DNA of 64,000 nucleotides from Liolophura sinensis (GCF_032854445.1 NC_088300.1:66130984-66194983), one strand, 5' to 3'. Numbered from the stretch's first letter, positions 36,641-51,424 are shown. The notes: generated by a model not told the origin, from the letters alone. Translations and numbers: made by a program.

Positions 36641-39600
36641 AAATCCAAATACTCCTAAAGGTTTTGTTCTATGTCTATTTGTATATCCATTCCTTATACA
36701 TCGTTCATTGACCATGCACCTTTAAAACTAGCAAAACATTTTTCACGAACTTTGCGACATAAATGTCATATGATCATATAACGTATACCATATATCATAT
36801 ATTGTTATAGTAATATCTGTGAAAATAAATATTCAAAATCATTCGTTCTTACCATAACCATTTCACAAAACAAGTGAAATATTTAATAAAATGTTTATGG
36901 CTATGATTATTATTTATTTATTTTATGGGGATTTAACGACGTCCTCATGTCTGTTTGCCTTTTATGTTGGCAATCAAATTTATCTACCTGTCCTAAAGTT
37001 ATATAATACACTTCAGGTAAATACTTCTAGGAGCAAAAGTTAAGCCATAAAATTTGCAACACGTAAATTTTGCAGGCGCCAGAGGCAAATGTTTTACTGT
37101 ACACTTTACGCTGTCTACTGCCAGACGGGTGTAAAGTTTATCAAAGTGACAGGACATTTTCAATAAGCTGTACAAGGCGCACACCATTCGTTACGGAATA
37201 CAAGGCCAGATTTTTGTAAAAAGATCAACAGCATTGGTCCTTGGGAAGGCTATACGGAGGTTGTTTATACATGTACTTTTCTCTTTGAAAAAAATAAAAT
37301 AAAAATGATATAATTAAAGAGGTACATCATACACCCAACTATCTCGTTTGATAGTTTATCTGTCTTTCTCCTGCGTCATAAAACCAAGATGTGGTGCATA
37401 TTATTATATATACAGAATTCAGAGTGCATAAAATTACCTATCCCTGGCGAATGCCTGCACTCTAATTAGCTTGATTGAAAGGTTTGTTTAAATTTTTATA
37501 AGATTTTTTTAAATTTATGGACACTTTTACTGTCCTAATACTTACAGGATGGGATACTTCTTGTGAGAAAAATTTGTAAATTACTGGGAATCCAGTCAAG
37601 GTTGTTGATAAATTGAGGCCGATTATCGCTTAGCTGTCATCTTTCTCTCGAAGAATGGATATGGAGAGAGCGCATCAGGTATGAACTGATTGCTCTTCAC
37701 AGTCCCCACGTCCGTACAGGCTCAGTCCTTTCGAGACTCCCTGAAGGACAACTTGAAGGGACAATGCAATTTTATGGGGTTTCACCTCGTAAAAAGCAAC
37801 CGTTCAGGTCGCCAGTAACAAACGCCTCCACGTTTACAGTGGATGGCAGTAAAGCCGAGTGACCGCATGCCTTGGCTGAAGCCATGTGGAGTTGTCAAGG
37901 CGGCTAAATGATCACTGTAGGCACTAGAATGTAGGTGCTAGCAGCGACAGTGCCTATTAATCATGCTTTACTCGAATCATTTAACATGTACACCTATGGA
38001 CAAAAACGACTGAGTCCCCGTCGCGTGTAGTTATAGAGGACGCTCGATCACAGCAGGTGCCCGTATGTGGATCCCATAGATCGTGTTCAGAGAACAGCTA
38101 GACACCAAGCAACCTGGACGCGCGAGGTCTTTTTCCTGTCACTCTGGCCAAGTAAGCAAAACCAGACAAAGCCTTCTGCAAATTTATCAAAGTAGAAATA
38201 AACTTCCAAACGTCGATGGCTTGAGGTAAAAGCCATAATATTTTTTCCTTAATTTACATCCGACAGCTAAAGCAGCATGACTTATGTCAACAGATGTGCT
38301 CGGTTCAAAATATAAAACTTCAGTTTCCCAGGAAAATAACGCTTAAAGTATTAAGTTGTTAAAGACTTTTCTTCCGGAATAAAACAGCTTAACTTCTTCA
38401 CTCAGGACCAAAATTTCAAATAAATTGAAAAAAACACAATGAACTCCAAAATAAACATTTATCAGTATGACATTAAAACGTAAATGTCTGTGTGGAGTTG
38501 CAAACATTCTCTTACGTAGTACATACGCCGAATTAAATTGTAATCTCATTTGAAAGGCAGAAATAAGCGCGCATTGTCCATTTTCAGCCTATTCTTACGG
38601 GCCTGTTTGCCTATTGTGTACAGTTTTCTAGTTTCGATTACAATGGAGTTGACAAATCCCACTAATTTAACTTCGACTTTCAGACAAAATCATATAAATC
38701 AGTAGCAGGCTGTTTGGATTGATATCACGAAGGTATGAAATTATTGTTGGTGCTATAAAGCGCATGCGCCGTTAAGCACTTGGTACATGCAGTTAGAATT
38801 ATTCACCTGCGCAACCCGCGGAGTGAGTCGTGTATTAAATTGATGCTTATACATCCCCTTGATCTCAGTTTAACGGAAATTGAGTTATAAAATTAATACC
38901 GCTTAAAAAAAAAGTGTAGTAAAATTTTCCATTGTGTACTTTTCGTGTTTTTCTTCGAATTTTCAGTCACCCTGAGAACAGTACGAAAAGTAATCCAAAA
39001 TTCTCAATACATGTATGACGCGTCCAATCGAGGGAAGGTTTAGTTTCGGTTTCATCACCGTCATCTAACGTTTTTGCACCGAGAAAACTGGTCAAAATTG
39101 TCGACTATGATGTATCGTTGTCGATTTTGCTCCACCTCGTTCTTAGGAAAAAGTAATCCCTTCCAGTGGATAAAGAAAGTTCAACACTGACTCAGTTACA
39201 TTTAACACTCACCATCAAAACTATGTTGATTTTTGGTTTGCCATATGTCAATATTCCGTTCCATGTGACCTTATCATAACCAATATCTCTGAGAAACCGT
39301 GTATCTGTGGTTTGCTTGGTGCTGACAGACAATTACTGTGACTGATACCAGTGGGCAAGCAGTCACATACCGTTAGAGACTGTCAGGTCGCATCGAATGC
39401 ATTACATGCGGTAGTCGCATTTCTTATACCACAAGATCACTTAAACGGCTTATTCCCTCTACTTCAAGGCAAATAAACAACAGCAGATTAAACTAATTTC
39501 CTCTATTGAAGACCCAGTATGCTAATATTATTAATGAAATAAAAATTTTCACTTCTCATGTTGTTGTCATTGTCGCAGGCTTTAATGTGCCTTCGTCTCC

Positions 39601-39853
39601 ATTATCAAATTATACATTCGTCAATTATAACAATGATTGCCATTCAGAACGATTTATATGTATTTCACTCATCAGGCTCCTTTTTATTTCGGAAATATCA
39701 TCTATATGAAGCTTTTATGAGTAGTTTCAATCAAACGCAACTGCGGTACCTGAATTTGTATTCGGCCTCCAGGCCTCCCTCACAGACTATGAGATTGAAA
39801 TTGCAATTCGATGCCATGTCTATATAGAATATCGACTGTCACCCTGCATCATT
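36641..39853. other. Intergenic sequence; complex stretch at 37600-38160
   Basis: Mostly AT-rich. A SINE tail fragment in reverse orientation lies at 36908-36945. The part at 37600-38160 is GC-richer, free of simple repeats and a possible regulatory element; no gene is recognised. Confidence 0.45.
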
Positions 39854-40110
39854 GATTTATTTATTTATTTAATTCGTGTATATGCCATATTCAAGAATAT
39901 TTCACTTTTACATTGGCGGCAAGCATTATGGTCGAAGGAAACCGGGCTAATCTGAGGGTAAACGCACGACCGTCCAAAGATTGCTCATTGGCTTTCCATG
40001 TACTGCTGGAGAGGAAGCCGGCATGAGCAGGACAAGAACTCACAGCGACCTCATTAGTGGGAAAATCTGAGTAATTGTGCTGCGCCAGTACCCTAACCAC
40101 TAGGTCCGGC
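39854..40110 (-). mobile_element. tRNA-derived SINE, near full length
   Basis: Read on the minus strand: a tRNA-like head with an A-box-like TAGTGGTTAGGGTACTGG and a degenerate B box, a central domain (GGTTTCC.. CATAATGCTTGCCGCC), the conserved AAATATTCTTGA motif, and a (TAAA)n tail. The central domain is shared with copies at 42.4 and 53.9 kb. No reading frame. Confidence 0.8.
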
Positions 40111-40319
40111 TTTAATTTCCAATTTATATAAATTGTTTCTAACATATTCATATTTGAGTTGGAAATTGCTATGGAAATGGACTTATCGACTTGGAACGCC
40201 CCTTTATGATTACGCCTGGTATAGGAATGTCGGATTTGACGACTTGATTTCAAATAAGTGTACCATATATTATATGTATTATATTATGCTCAAAACACAA
40301 ATGCATGCAACTGTTAAGT

Positions 40320-40358
40320 ACAACGTTAAACCCCAAGCATTCTTTCATTCATTCATTC
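40320..40358 (+). repeat. Repeat tail with (CATT)n
   Basis: CAACGTTAAACCCCAAGCAT followed by CATT repeats, a 3' end I recognise from molluscan interspersed repeats. The body of the element was not found. Confidence 0.45.
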
Positions 40359-42249
40359 CAAATGCATGCACATGTACTTATACATGTACTATATCGTGTA
40401 CCGTGTGTTTATAAGTATTAGGACATGTATCTGTGTGGTATTAAACCTCGCCCGTGTTATACACGCATTTAATCTACAATAAAAGCCGCAGAAATGGAAG
40501 TCAACGAGATGCCGAAGTAGCTCGACCAATGTACAAGTTTATACACAAAACAAAAAGAACAACGCATGCATTAAACGTTCCAGGCATATTTCCAAGCTAC
40601 GGTAGCATATTTGATATCCATTATAGAACTATACAATACATAACTTACAATACTTATTATATCAACTGTAAAAACATTGTATTACAAAATAATACATGAT
40701 GCCCAATGTAAAATCGTACAAAACTTTTTCAGTGTGACAAAGTTACAATTCTTAATGTCAACCATACAGACTTACTAAACTGTATAGGCTATGTTATTTG
40801 AAAACACTCTGTAGCAAATCTAGAAACATACAATGCTTGATATCTGGTGTCAGAACTCATATACTTTGTATCGAACGCACACATTTCACGATGCATGATA
40901 TTTTAGTGTAGAAACAACTGTAGTTGGCATGAAATCTAGAAACATGATAACAATAATTGAAACCAATTTAAAAACTCCTAATACTTTGTATGAAATGTAA
41001 AACCTTTCAGTACTCGGTATCCAGTGAAGAAACGGTTGTTTACCCTTGATAATTCAGGTTCTGGCGGCACCAAAATCACACTATCATTTTATAACAGACT
41101 TTTTCACTCAATCGTTTTGGTAGTAGCTATGCAGTAATTCAAATATAACTATTATTTCAAGCCATCCTATACATGGTTATCTCCTTGCAAGTAAAAGTCA
41201 TCTGTCATCATCGTTAACGTTTTGTTGCAATCGCTCGGCTATACCTTTCCCCAGAATCTACACTCACACAAAATTTTAAACAAACAACGGGGTTTTTTTT
41301 GTAACAGTTATTACTCTCGTGCCGCCACTGATGTCATGCCATGACTGCTGTTTGTGCCATAATCATTTCTATTGTTCTGTTAAATTTTCAATTTTCTTGC
41401 AAAATTAAGTGATACTTTCGCTTCATCATTATTTTTCTGTTTAGACGACTGCTAATTTCGCACCATCATTCCAGCTGGGTTACTTCACGTATACCTTCAA
41501 GTTCATGCTTGTGTCATCAGCTTGATAACATTATACCTACCAGTAACACCAAAAACAAGTCCCAAGACCCTTTAAAACACACCCTGGAACACCAGTTTCC
41601 CAAAGTAACATAGGGTTATAATACGTGTAAGATATACAAGTAGTAGGCCTGTATAAGTATTAAATAAAGCTGGTACCATAATAAAGGTAGGAGCAGTTAT
41701 CATCAGTTTCATAGATGCATAGGCACGAAAGGCTATTTTCTAGACAAGGACATCTACTTCAAATTTCCAACGCCTAGTCCGTGAATAATTGCTCCAGGAG
41801 GCACTCTGAAGGTGCAAACCTCCGAAAAAGTTCAACGTAGGCCTACGAATTCCTCGACTACAGCGCGCCGCATAGGGACAACAATTTAATCCTATGTCCA
41901 CAGGAATGCCCTAACGTAAAGCGGCCGAAATCAGCCTGCGACGGAGATCTAAGCTACTTATTAAAAAAGAATTCAAATGTACTTCATGTGAATGTTCATT
42001 GAGATCATACAGATCTACATAACTCCACAAAAATCTTTCAGACGTTTAACCGAAGTCTTGGTCTCGCCAAAACCAATCCGTCCTTCACACATTAGTCAGT
42101 ACATTGGTTGTAAAGTAACGGAAACTTCAGTGGTCTATCCTGGATCAACCTTTTTTTTAATTAAAACGTGGGGATTTGAATCATCACACGATCTAACACT
42201 TACAAACTGGATTATATAATATACGTACACCACCCCCCCCCCCAAAAAA
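40359..42249. other. Intergenic sequence without a recognised gene
   Basis: AT-rich with a poly(C)-poly(A) junction near 42231-42250. No gene or repeat family recognised. Confidence 0.55.
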
Positions 42250-42697
42250 AACTTGTGATTTTTGAGCACAAACTTGTGTTCTTTCCAGCAAAAATCTGTC
42301 AAATTTCAACAACTCTTGTTTTTTTAATTGAACAGAAAATGCGTTGGATGTTACAAACACAAAAGTTTTTGTTGTATTACATAAATTACCTTATTTTGAT
42401 TCAACATAAGTGGCCGTAAGTGGGAAGGTCTGCCAGCAACCTGCGGATGGTCGTGGGTTTCCCCCGGGCTGTGCCCGGTTTCCACCCACCATAATGCTTG
42501 CCGCCGTCGTATAAGTGAAATATTCTTGAGTACGGCGTAAAAACACCATTCAAATAAATAAATAAATAAATCAACACAAGTTTGTGGTTTATTATTTTGT
42601 TTAACAACAAACTTCAAATTCATTTAACACATATTTGTGTTTCCATTGAATGAAAATGACACAAGTTGTTATGTTAGGCTTGAAAAACAAGTGTTTT

Positions 42698-42702
<5 letters not shown>
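42250..42702 (+). mobile_element. Second copy of the MITE, split by a SINE
   Basis: Left part 42250-42406 and right part 42571-42702 align with the reverse complement of 29863-30167. The left end is degraded into a poly(A) run. The right end (TTTTGTGTA) runs into a (TG)n tract. Confidence 0.7.
42407..42570 (+). mobile_element. 5'-truncated SINE inserted in the MITE
   Basis: 164 bases starting in the central domain (GTGGGAAGGTCTGCCAGC), with AAATATTCTTGAGTACGG and an (AAAT)n tail. The bases TCAACA flank it at 42401-42406 and 42571-42576, a likely target-site duplication. The tRNA-like head is missing. Confidence 0.85.

Positions 42703-42740
<38 letters not shown>
42703..42740. repeat. (TG)19 microsatellite
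   Basis: Pure TG dinucleotides at the right end of the split MITE. Confidence 0.95.
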
Positions 42741-42742
<2 letters not shown>

Positions 42743-45699
42743 TAATTGTAGACCGCATAACAGGAGACAATGTGTCTTGTTGTCCACAGAAGTTTATTTT
42801 ACGATCCGTATAAACTAATTATCTATTTTGACATCAAGGGGAGGCAACACAAGGTGAACAACATAGGTGGCGCGCATAATTGTATTGGACTTTCTTATTA
42901 TATATCTGTATCAGAGAATTTCGCTCCTGTGACCAATGATATAATTAATTTCTCGCATTCACACTGATAATTTTTAGTCTTTACTGTGAAAAATACCACG
43001 ACTGCGACCGACGAACAGACGATTTTCATGAGTTTAGGGACAACCAGTCACAAATAAGTGCTTTTTCCTCATCTTTTGACGACCTAAATGACGCTCGTGT
43101 CATTTATTGTTGACTGAAGCTTTAACACAGATTGTCCATGTTTAGTACCTTTGACTACTCCATCGGCGGACGGCTCTTAATTTATGATCCCATCGTCTCA
43201 TTTGAACGTGTTGATCGTATTCTGGGTATAAACCGAAAATATCAAAACGGTATTTAGGTAAACATCTCGGGTGATGTACTGAATATTTTCATTAAATCAT
43301 TCAGTATGGTCACAATCTCCATCTGTACTGACAATATCGTAGGGATACGCAAACAACAGGCCTTTTCCAGAAAGGTGTAGGCCCATATTGCTAATGCGTA
43401 AGCCATCTGTCAATACATTGTCGATGTTAAGAAATATTTAAGATATGGCATTTCCTTCACTACAGATAGGGTCCAGCCTTACAAGTTAAACCAGAATTTA
43501 CCAAACCTTTATGCCCATCTATGTAGCCATACACCCACATACAGATGAAGGAATTATTTAACAGTTTCATTATTTAATAGTTTTACGTTACAGAGTATCG
43601 CAGATTTGCAGATCTCGGTCTATGTCAAAACTACTCAAAAGTTTTTTTTCTGCAGAACGAAAATTGGTTGCATGTTAAATGGAGAGGGAGAATAGACCCC
43701 CCATAAAACAGTCAGACATAGAGTAGTCTGTAATTAAAACTTAAATGTGACAGGTCTACGTTTAAAATTATAGCTGGAATACAACGACCTTACCCTTCAA
43801 TGCTTTATAACCAATCAATATTCAGGCCTAAGAAAGTATATAATAAGCCAACCAAAACGGGCTTGAAGCATTCTTCAGCCCATCTCACTGACAATTGAGG
43901 GCATGTTGCATTGGAATTTGTGGTATTCCAGAAAAGCTCATCTGGATTTCGATCAAATAAATAGAGAACTTCTTGTTATGAATTCCTGGGTTCTTCTCGC
44001 CCATCTGTCCCTGTCAAATATCATTCTTTTATATAACTCAAACAGAAAGTTATACTAGGTAGAAACTGCATTTAATATATTTCTCTCCCGAGTGTATAAA
44101 TTATAAAAGATTTCAAAGGATTTTTTAAAGATCACTCACTGAGACTTTATTTGCAATTTGTCCATGGTAGTTCAATGTGCATGGTTTAGTTTGTGGATTT
44201 ATGGACACTTGATTTGACTAACAGTACCACGGTAGGGTAATCATCCAATCAAAAGCTGTAAAACCCCTCAAATATAGCACAGCTGGTTGTATTAATAGAG
44301 TTAAGGATCGTAAATTCCCTGAAGTAAACAAACTACGTGTGCTTGACCAAATTAGAATGAGCAAAGTCCGACTGCCATTGTTAGACTAGCATTCTTCTTC
44401 ACCTTGGCTATGTCTTTAAGTCAAGATTTATTGTACCATCTAGAAATCGGTCGTGTTATTTGCTTTACTTTGAATCAACCCTCATAAATCAAAAACACAT
44501 TACAGTTTTGCTGATTTGCGAGCAATATTGAGACATTTTCACTGAGAAATAAAACATACATTTATCGATTGTAACGGAAAGGAGGATAGACGTGCCATCT
44601 CTCCAAAAAACTTTTGGTAGGTTTACCACATCACCAATGAAAAACACGCACTGCTTTCAGAACTATTTAGCCCAGGGCTTATTTTACCATAGGAATGCAA
44701 AAAGTTATACCAATAACAGTAAGCCGTTGTTTAGTTTACCTTGGCGAGTAGATCAAATCAAGAATATATTCACCGAAGTCAGTTGTGAAATTCAGAGTAT
44801 CCCTTTAAAAATTCAACTTCATATAATGTTTAAGATAGAAAAGCATATAACACAGGTTTCGTTCAGATTTAAACGCTTTTAAACAGGTAGGTCACCATAA
44901 TTATTCAAAGCTATACAACAGAACATAAACATTCGCTTACAAATGCTGCAGTTCTTCGAAGGAAAAAAATTTCCATAGTTTGTTAAGTTTTCTAGTTCTG
45001 GAAAATATATAGACCGAAAATATACTTTAAGACTCAGGAGTTGTACCAAGCTATCTACGCTTGTTGCCACAACAGACTGTTACGTAGCCCTATGACAAGA
45101 CCAAGACAATGTACATGAGGTGGATCAGATTCGACCTATAGTCTGCACTTATTTCCATACAGGCATAATTATCCCCGGTTAGGGCTGGTCACGCCGGGAC
45201 CTACGACAACTAAGGTGGCTCTGAAAACTCAGATTTGATTCTGAGCTCGAAAAGTCCGAACACGGACTGGAGACGTTTGTCAGCATGCAGTGATTGAACA
45301 GGGTTAATCGTTGGAGGTGAGACTGGGAGATGACAACAGCGCATGAGAATCCATTGATCAGTTTGAATGTCCGACTCTCTGTCGACACTTCTTAACTATT
45401 AATTCTGAATAAGGAAGCGTCTTGACATTGATCACAATATATAAGCTGCATCCAGCGGCTACTGATTGTGACAAAGGAGAAACCAAGTGGGCAAAATTGA
45501 GGCAAAATCTGACAATAAGCCAGCCTTCCCTCGGTTCGAGATGGTGGAAGAAATAATAAATGCTTTATTTTCGCAGCTATTCTGAATAATAAATGAGCAG
45601 AGTTTAAGGTTACCCGAGGTTACAGCTCGAAGACCAGACGGGTAACAGGCAGGAACGTATACATCTACAACAGAGTCTGATTAACGGATTCCTCCCAAT
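42741..45699. other. Intergenic sequence without a recognised gene
   Basis: Mixed composition; short frames such as 44592-44882 show no known motif. Part of 43860-44300 is complex and could be regulatory. Confidence 0.5.
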
Positions 45700-46090
45700 T
45701 CTACATAGCATTGGTGGGGGCGAGTCATGGCTATATAATGGCTAAATGTACTTGCCTTTAAGTCGCTAGGACAAACGTGGCACGGGTTCAAACCTGGCCT
45801 TGGAGATCCCCCCGCTTTCTTTGTGTGCAGCCTTGGGGACAATTAATAAACGGTTGAAGACTCTACAGTATTTCCTTTTTCGCAGTCTAACGTTCGTTGA
45901 AGCCATTTGTCTTCTACCAATATGGTGTGGATACCTGTCAAACGTGGGAAACTTCGTCAACAATTTACCACAGGTCGACGGTTTAACCCGGACCTTGAGG
46001 CTTCATCCACCCATATAAAACTGACCTCCCTCGTATAAGTGAAAATTCTTAAGTATATAGCGTTGAACAAATGAAAATAAATAAATGTAA
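45700..46090 (+). mobile_element. tRNA-derived SINE, diverged long copy
   Basis: Head with a good B box (GGGTTCAAACC near 45786), an insertion-like middle, then TATAAGTGAAAATTCTTAAG and an AAATAAATAAATG tail. The 3' domain is the same as in the 42.4 kb copy, with more substitutions. The short frames at 45766-46018 are shadows of it. Confidence 0.7.
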
Positions 46091-49000
46091 CACTGGCGAA
46101 GCTGATAGTTTAGAGAAACATGTAAAAGGCCAAGGCCTGGAGATGTTCAGCTTTCTACAGCAACACTGCTACACCACACTAAGTAAACATTGGCTCAGTT
46201 TTGTCTGATGTTGCCTATAAATTACGACGAGATACACACAGATGACGCGAGCATCTGACGATACAGTTTGCTAAACACACGACGTTTGTTAAAGATGGAT
46301 AAGCGAGCGGTCAAATAAAAGCTATTTTACGAAAAAAAAAACCGTCATGATATGAGATGAAAAAAACCGCATCTTACACTGACTAATATCTCTTTGCATT
46401 TGTTGGTATATGTTGCCTTTGGATAAAGTCAGTTTGCATTTTGCTTAGAACCATTTTCCACATTTATACCGTAGTTTTACCATGACTCTGAGCCCCTGAA
46501 TTGTTGACCGATGCCACAATGAATACAGCCTTAGCTTAGTGAAGTTTCTTGTCGAGGACTCCAGACTTTAAACCCATACGTATCAAATGTTCTGTGCCAA
46601 GCTCGGCAGTCATGCATATATGAAACTTTATCGATACAGTTCCAAAGTATAAGAAATTGTTCCATTACAGTTAACATTGTAAAAATGTGCATATACCACA
46701 AGAAGTCAAAAAATTATTTACCAAAATGTATGTTTATCACGTTATATTATCAGGTCATCATTTGCATGGCGCCACTGAAAACGAACTGTAACACTGAACG
46801 CAATACACTACAGTGTATATTACAGTGGGGTGGTATTGCTAAATTTATTGTAGCAGAAAAAAATAAAATGTCCACGCTTTCGGAAACTTTTTCTACCATT
46901 TTCACGACATGTGTAGTTCGGTACTTCTGCGACTCACCTTCCTATTGTCTCAATTTGCTCTGCAGACTTCACCCACCTTTTGGAGTCATGTTGTGAGTTT
47001 GCATGCGAAGCATTGAATGCTTTTCTTTCTTTACCTTTAACAATATAAGACTCACTGTATGTTTGCTTTCTCTAATAGCAGTATATTTAGTAGGCATAAT
47101 ATCGTTGTGATTTGCCTTGAAAATGGAATAAGAAGTTTCAATGCAAAAAGCTGTGACATTACAATAATAGCATACAACGTTTTCTTCGTTATTTGTGTAA
47201 CACACTACTAAGGTACAGGACAGAAATTCCAGCACACGTGGAGCACTCCTCCAGTTATGTTACTTCCTACAGTGAAGCTATCTGTAGAGTAATCTCTCAT
47301 AAATATACTGACAGGGGGCACTTGAAACAGTAGCTCGATGAGAAAGAGTTGCGATATCGCGAAAGCAGGCTATTCTAAGGTCTTGAGCAAACATACAGGA
47401 CCCATCACTGTATAACAGTACAAAAACTGTTACAGAATCCAATGTATGGCGTTGTATTTGCGGTAACATTAGACTTGCACGGGAATCTCGCAGACGTGAC
47501 ATGTTGTGACAGGATTATGGCCGGTGGTTGTCAGAGTTTAACCCTCTGGCTGTACGTCTGCATTGTTTGATTACAAGGTATTGCCAGGATGAGGACACGT
47601 GGAGACTGCAGATTCGGCAAAGATCCTCTCAGACAAGTGTTTTAAGACAAAATGATCTTTGTCGCGACAAAAATGTTCGATTTTCTGGCTATTGTGTGAG
47701 GGATTTCGCGTTGGGATTTCGCAAGAAGCGTCCGCGAGTCTCCAGAGACAACGTCTTGGCAATCCTTGCGGAGCACTAATAAATGTCCACAGAAATTACC
47801 ATTTAGTTTTGGAAACCTTGTGAAATGACCGGAAGTGATGTATGGTCATCTAATAGGCAGCCTGTTGGTCACTCGTGTGTTTCTTTCGCATCAGTGTCAA
47901 TTTCCCGCTAGGTCAATAAATTTGCACAAAAAGCCAATCGCCTACTCATTTGGAGGTTCCTCAAGAATGTATTCTGCTACCAAGCAGGCTACTGCTTAGT
48001 CGTTGTTCGTATACGTGAACTAGTGAAGAACCTGAGTATGAGGGTCAAGTCATATGCGTGCTTCAATTTATAAAGGAAGGGTCCCAGAAAACATCTGTAC
48101 AGTCGTTAATCAGATAACTTTTGCGGCATAAGGGTATATCTAAAATCTTGACCACGACTAGAAAACGGCGCCTTGGAGTCTGGTAATCATTCTCTAAAAA
48201 TTGAGCAGAGACAATAAATTCTGGGATAAGATATACTATCACGCAGGCCTGTATGGATATTTTCACTATCAGCAATATGAACGTTACGGCTTTGTACCAA
48301 CTTACTCAGCCTTATTAGATTCCGATGTTGGCTTATACACTGGCAAGGAATCAACAATAGCAGTAACGAAATCTCTTGTCTTCTCCGACTAGACTTTTTT
48401 CATTTGCCTTGTGTTTAGCTGATATTATTATAATACAATCAAGTCGCTCAGCAAGATGAGTTTCCATTTCCCAATATTAAAAACGCAACTGATTATAGGT
48501 AAAAAAAAAACATCCATAAAATAAAAGTGTCTGGGGAACACTAATAAATATATGAATATAACGCCATTATCATTAATTGTGTAGCGTAGGGCCTCCGTCA
48601 CCACCGACGCGTTGATTATATTGTGGCTTGAAATGAAATAATTACATGCATCATAATTTTGCTGTCTCATTATTTATTAATATCATATTCAACAGAATAC
48701 GGCCATGCTCATTCAAGTCCTTTCCATCGTTATCTGTTATTACCGAAACTTTTGTTGTTAAAACAGGCTAATTCGTAAAAGTCTTTTATTAGTTTCATCA
48801 TAATTCTATAAGATATTTCTGAAAGTCTCCTGAGAATGAGTTAATTAGATTTTTCGGTTTCCAAATGTTGATGAAACAAATATAATAATAAAACTGCTCG
48901 TTCTCATTAAATGCTTTGGGTTCTAGCGGGAGGGGATACAAAAACCTAACGGACTTTACGATCTTTCAATGATTCCATGATCTAGATGCGTCTCTTTCTT

Positions 49001-49500
49001 GAGGTGGGGGATAGGGGAGGGGCGAGGTAACGAATATGAAATCAGATCAAGACACGTTCTTGACAATATATACCCCAGCGAAACTTTAAAAACTATATCT
49101 TAAAGTTATATATTTCCACTTCATCAACAAATTGTGTAATATAAAGCTAATGCGTGTTTTTTCTTCCCAAGTTGCGTCACTCTTGACAATAAACACCAGA
49201 ATAAAATGTAAAGAGATATGTTAATGTTTACTTCCGTGTGAGTTAGCATAAAGGTTCGTCAGTTCATTGGATATGTTCTTTTTCATAAACTAATGATATG
49301 GTGGTGTTCGGGAACAGAATAATAAGCATAGAGCGCTTCCATTCAGTTTACCTTATGCGTCTGTACAGCGTCTGTAATCTACCAGCTTAGTGCTCTATTA
49401 ACGGTCAGTATTAGTGTCCCTTCTGGCAGGTCTAGGACGACATGAGCGGGCAATAAATCACCAGCGACAAGTTACCAAAAACACTATCAACAAAAATCCA
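46091..49500. other. Intergenic sequence without a recognised gene
   Basis: AT-rich with a complex stretch at 47280-47780 holding frames open on both strands (47528-47779 and 47571-47762). Neither looks like a known protein. Confidence 0.5.
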
Positions 49501-51424
49501 TAACCGACTCCGCCCATTTTCACCTGAGATGACCCGGTCAAGGTGTGATCTAACCTGACAAGGTGAGGGGCGGGGAAGCAGAGCGGGGCAAGGGGAGCGA
49601 TATCGGGATGACAGCGACAGACCGTAAACAATGTCCAGCTAGGGAACTGACCGCTGATCAGCTGGTAAAGCTGACAGCCTCAAATCACCGGTGGCCAGCC
49701 AGTGCGTCCATCATACCTGACACAACCATGACAGTTTACACGTTCGAGAGGAAATTAATGTCGGTGGAGATGAAGGAGTCTCACCACTGCTCATTGACTG
49801 TTTTACTACCGTCCGTACAAATGTGCCAGACCCATGCACACGTGGGTTCTAAGTGTCGTAGTGAACTAGGTCTTGACCTCCAACACAGTAATTTATATAA
49901 ACAAGACAAAGGCGTTTTTCATAACATTATGATATAAATTGTAGGATCTACAGAAATTATCAATTATCTGATTTCGACTTTCTTACTTGTTATTCATGAA
50001 TACAATTACACTTCATCTGTACAGATGAAATTGTATTTTAGTACGTATAAAAATTTGATAAAAAGCATATCAATAAAACCTGTTTTTAACATGCGATTTC
50101 AATCTGTTTGTACTGCATGCATCTTTGTACAGTTACATGGAGTTTGTTATATTATTTACCTATTATTTGTGTATTTGTTTCCATTAAAACTTTTTCACAC
50201 AACTGCATATCAAAGATACTGATCTAACTCAACAACCGTTCTTTAAATTCACCATCTGAAAGGATTATGACTAACGGATATTTTTGATATACGATGGTCA
50301 ATTGGCTGGGTAAAGCCGGTTAACATAATGGAGGTTTATAGGTGGCAGTTATAGTCATGAATATTTATTTATTTATTTATTTGATTGATCCATGAATATA
50401 ATTATTGTTAGCATTTTACTGATTTATCACTTTATACCTTATTGCGGTAAAAATTAAATTCAACTTAAATGACGTATCTAAAAATCATTAACGTATGCTC
50501 ATTACTAGATGATTGTTCATGCCAATATCTTTAAAAGTTTTAACCTTACGTAGGAAAATAATTTCGCAAGTGGAAATAGCTATAAGCTATTAAACAATTT
50601 TAAAGTTACACATCAGCATGTACCAACAAGAATTAGACAAAATCATAAGACTTTAGCAATGGTTCAGAATGGTTTGCATCATTTTTTCACACTTCGTGAT
50701 GTTCTAACTAATGCGATAAAAGTTTAACGATATTTAAGTACTAACGAGGAAAAACTAGAACAACATAAAAAATGGCCCTCTCTACATCCAGCTTATTACT
50801 ACCTCAACAGTCGCCCATGGTAATAATTTGTACTGCTCCTCAATGTAAAAGAGGGTTTGTTGTAGTTTGTTTTAAATTGTTAGAACACAACCAGGATAAA
50901 CCCTTCTAACGTCCGAACGTCCGTTTTTATACTAGGTGACAATCGGAAATTACGGGATCGATAATATACACTTTTTCACAAGACAATATGATGTTTAAAT
51001 AAGACAGAAAAAAAAATAAACCGACATATGATTTTACCTGTCCATGAATGTTATAACGACAACAGTTTCCAAGACTGAAAAACGTAATAACACAGTATGA
51101 CCAGGATTGAAACCTAAGTAAAAAAATCGGCCGGATAAAAAAAAAAGAGATGAAGCAAACATGTTCAAATTATATTTCTGTTAAATGTTGATGTTGTTGA
51201 ATGTTTACGGTGAACTCTAACCAGGCGGGTAAAGACGTGGACAGAGTAGAAGATGTGTGTAGAGATAAAGAGGGTAGGGGCGCAGGAGTGGGCCATATCT
51301 CTGTACAAGCAGACCACTGACAGCTTTCACCCTACAGCAGTTCAAAGTCAGTGGATAGTGGTCAAAGATAAGTGTAGCGAAGTTCGTACAAATAAAACAT
51401 CAATTTCTCGGCTTCTCCTCCACA
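49501..51424. other. Intergenic sequence; GC-richer start
   Basis: 49501-49860 is GC-richer with GC-box-like CCGCCC and a donor-like CAAG|GTGAGG at about 49561. It could be a promoter/first exon or a regulatory element. From 49930 it becomes AT-rich, with a reverse SINE tail at 50360-50392. Confidence 0.35.

Noticed and set aside
45780-45800. tRNA-like B box (GGGTTCAAACC)
   Set aside because: It belongs to a SINE head: the cloverleaf is not complete and the SINE 3' domain follows. Not called as a tRNA gene.
47528-47779. 83-codon frame rich in Arg and Asp
   Set aside because: A frame is open on the opposite strand over the same bases, no domain is recognisable, and there is no splice context.
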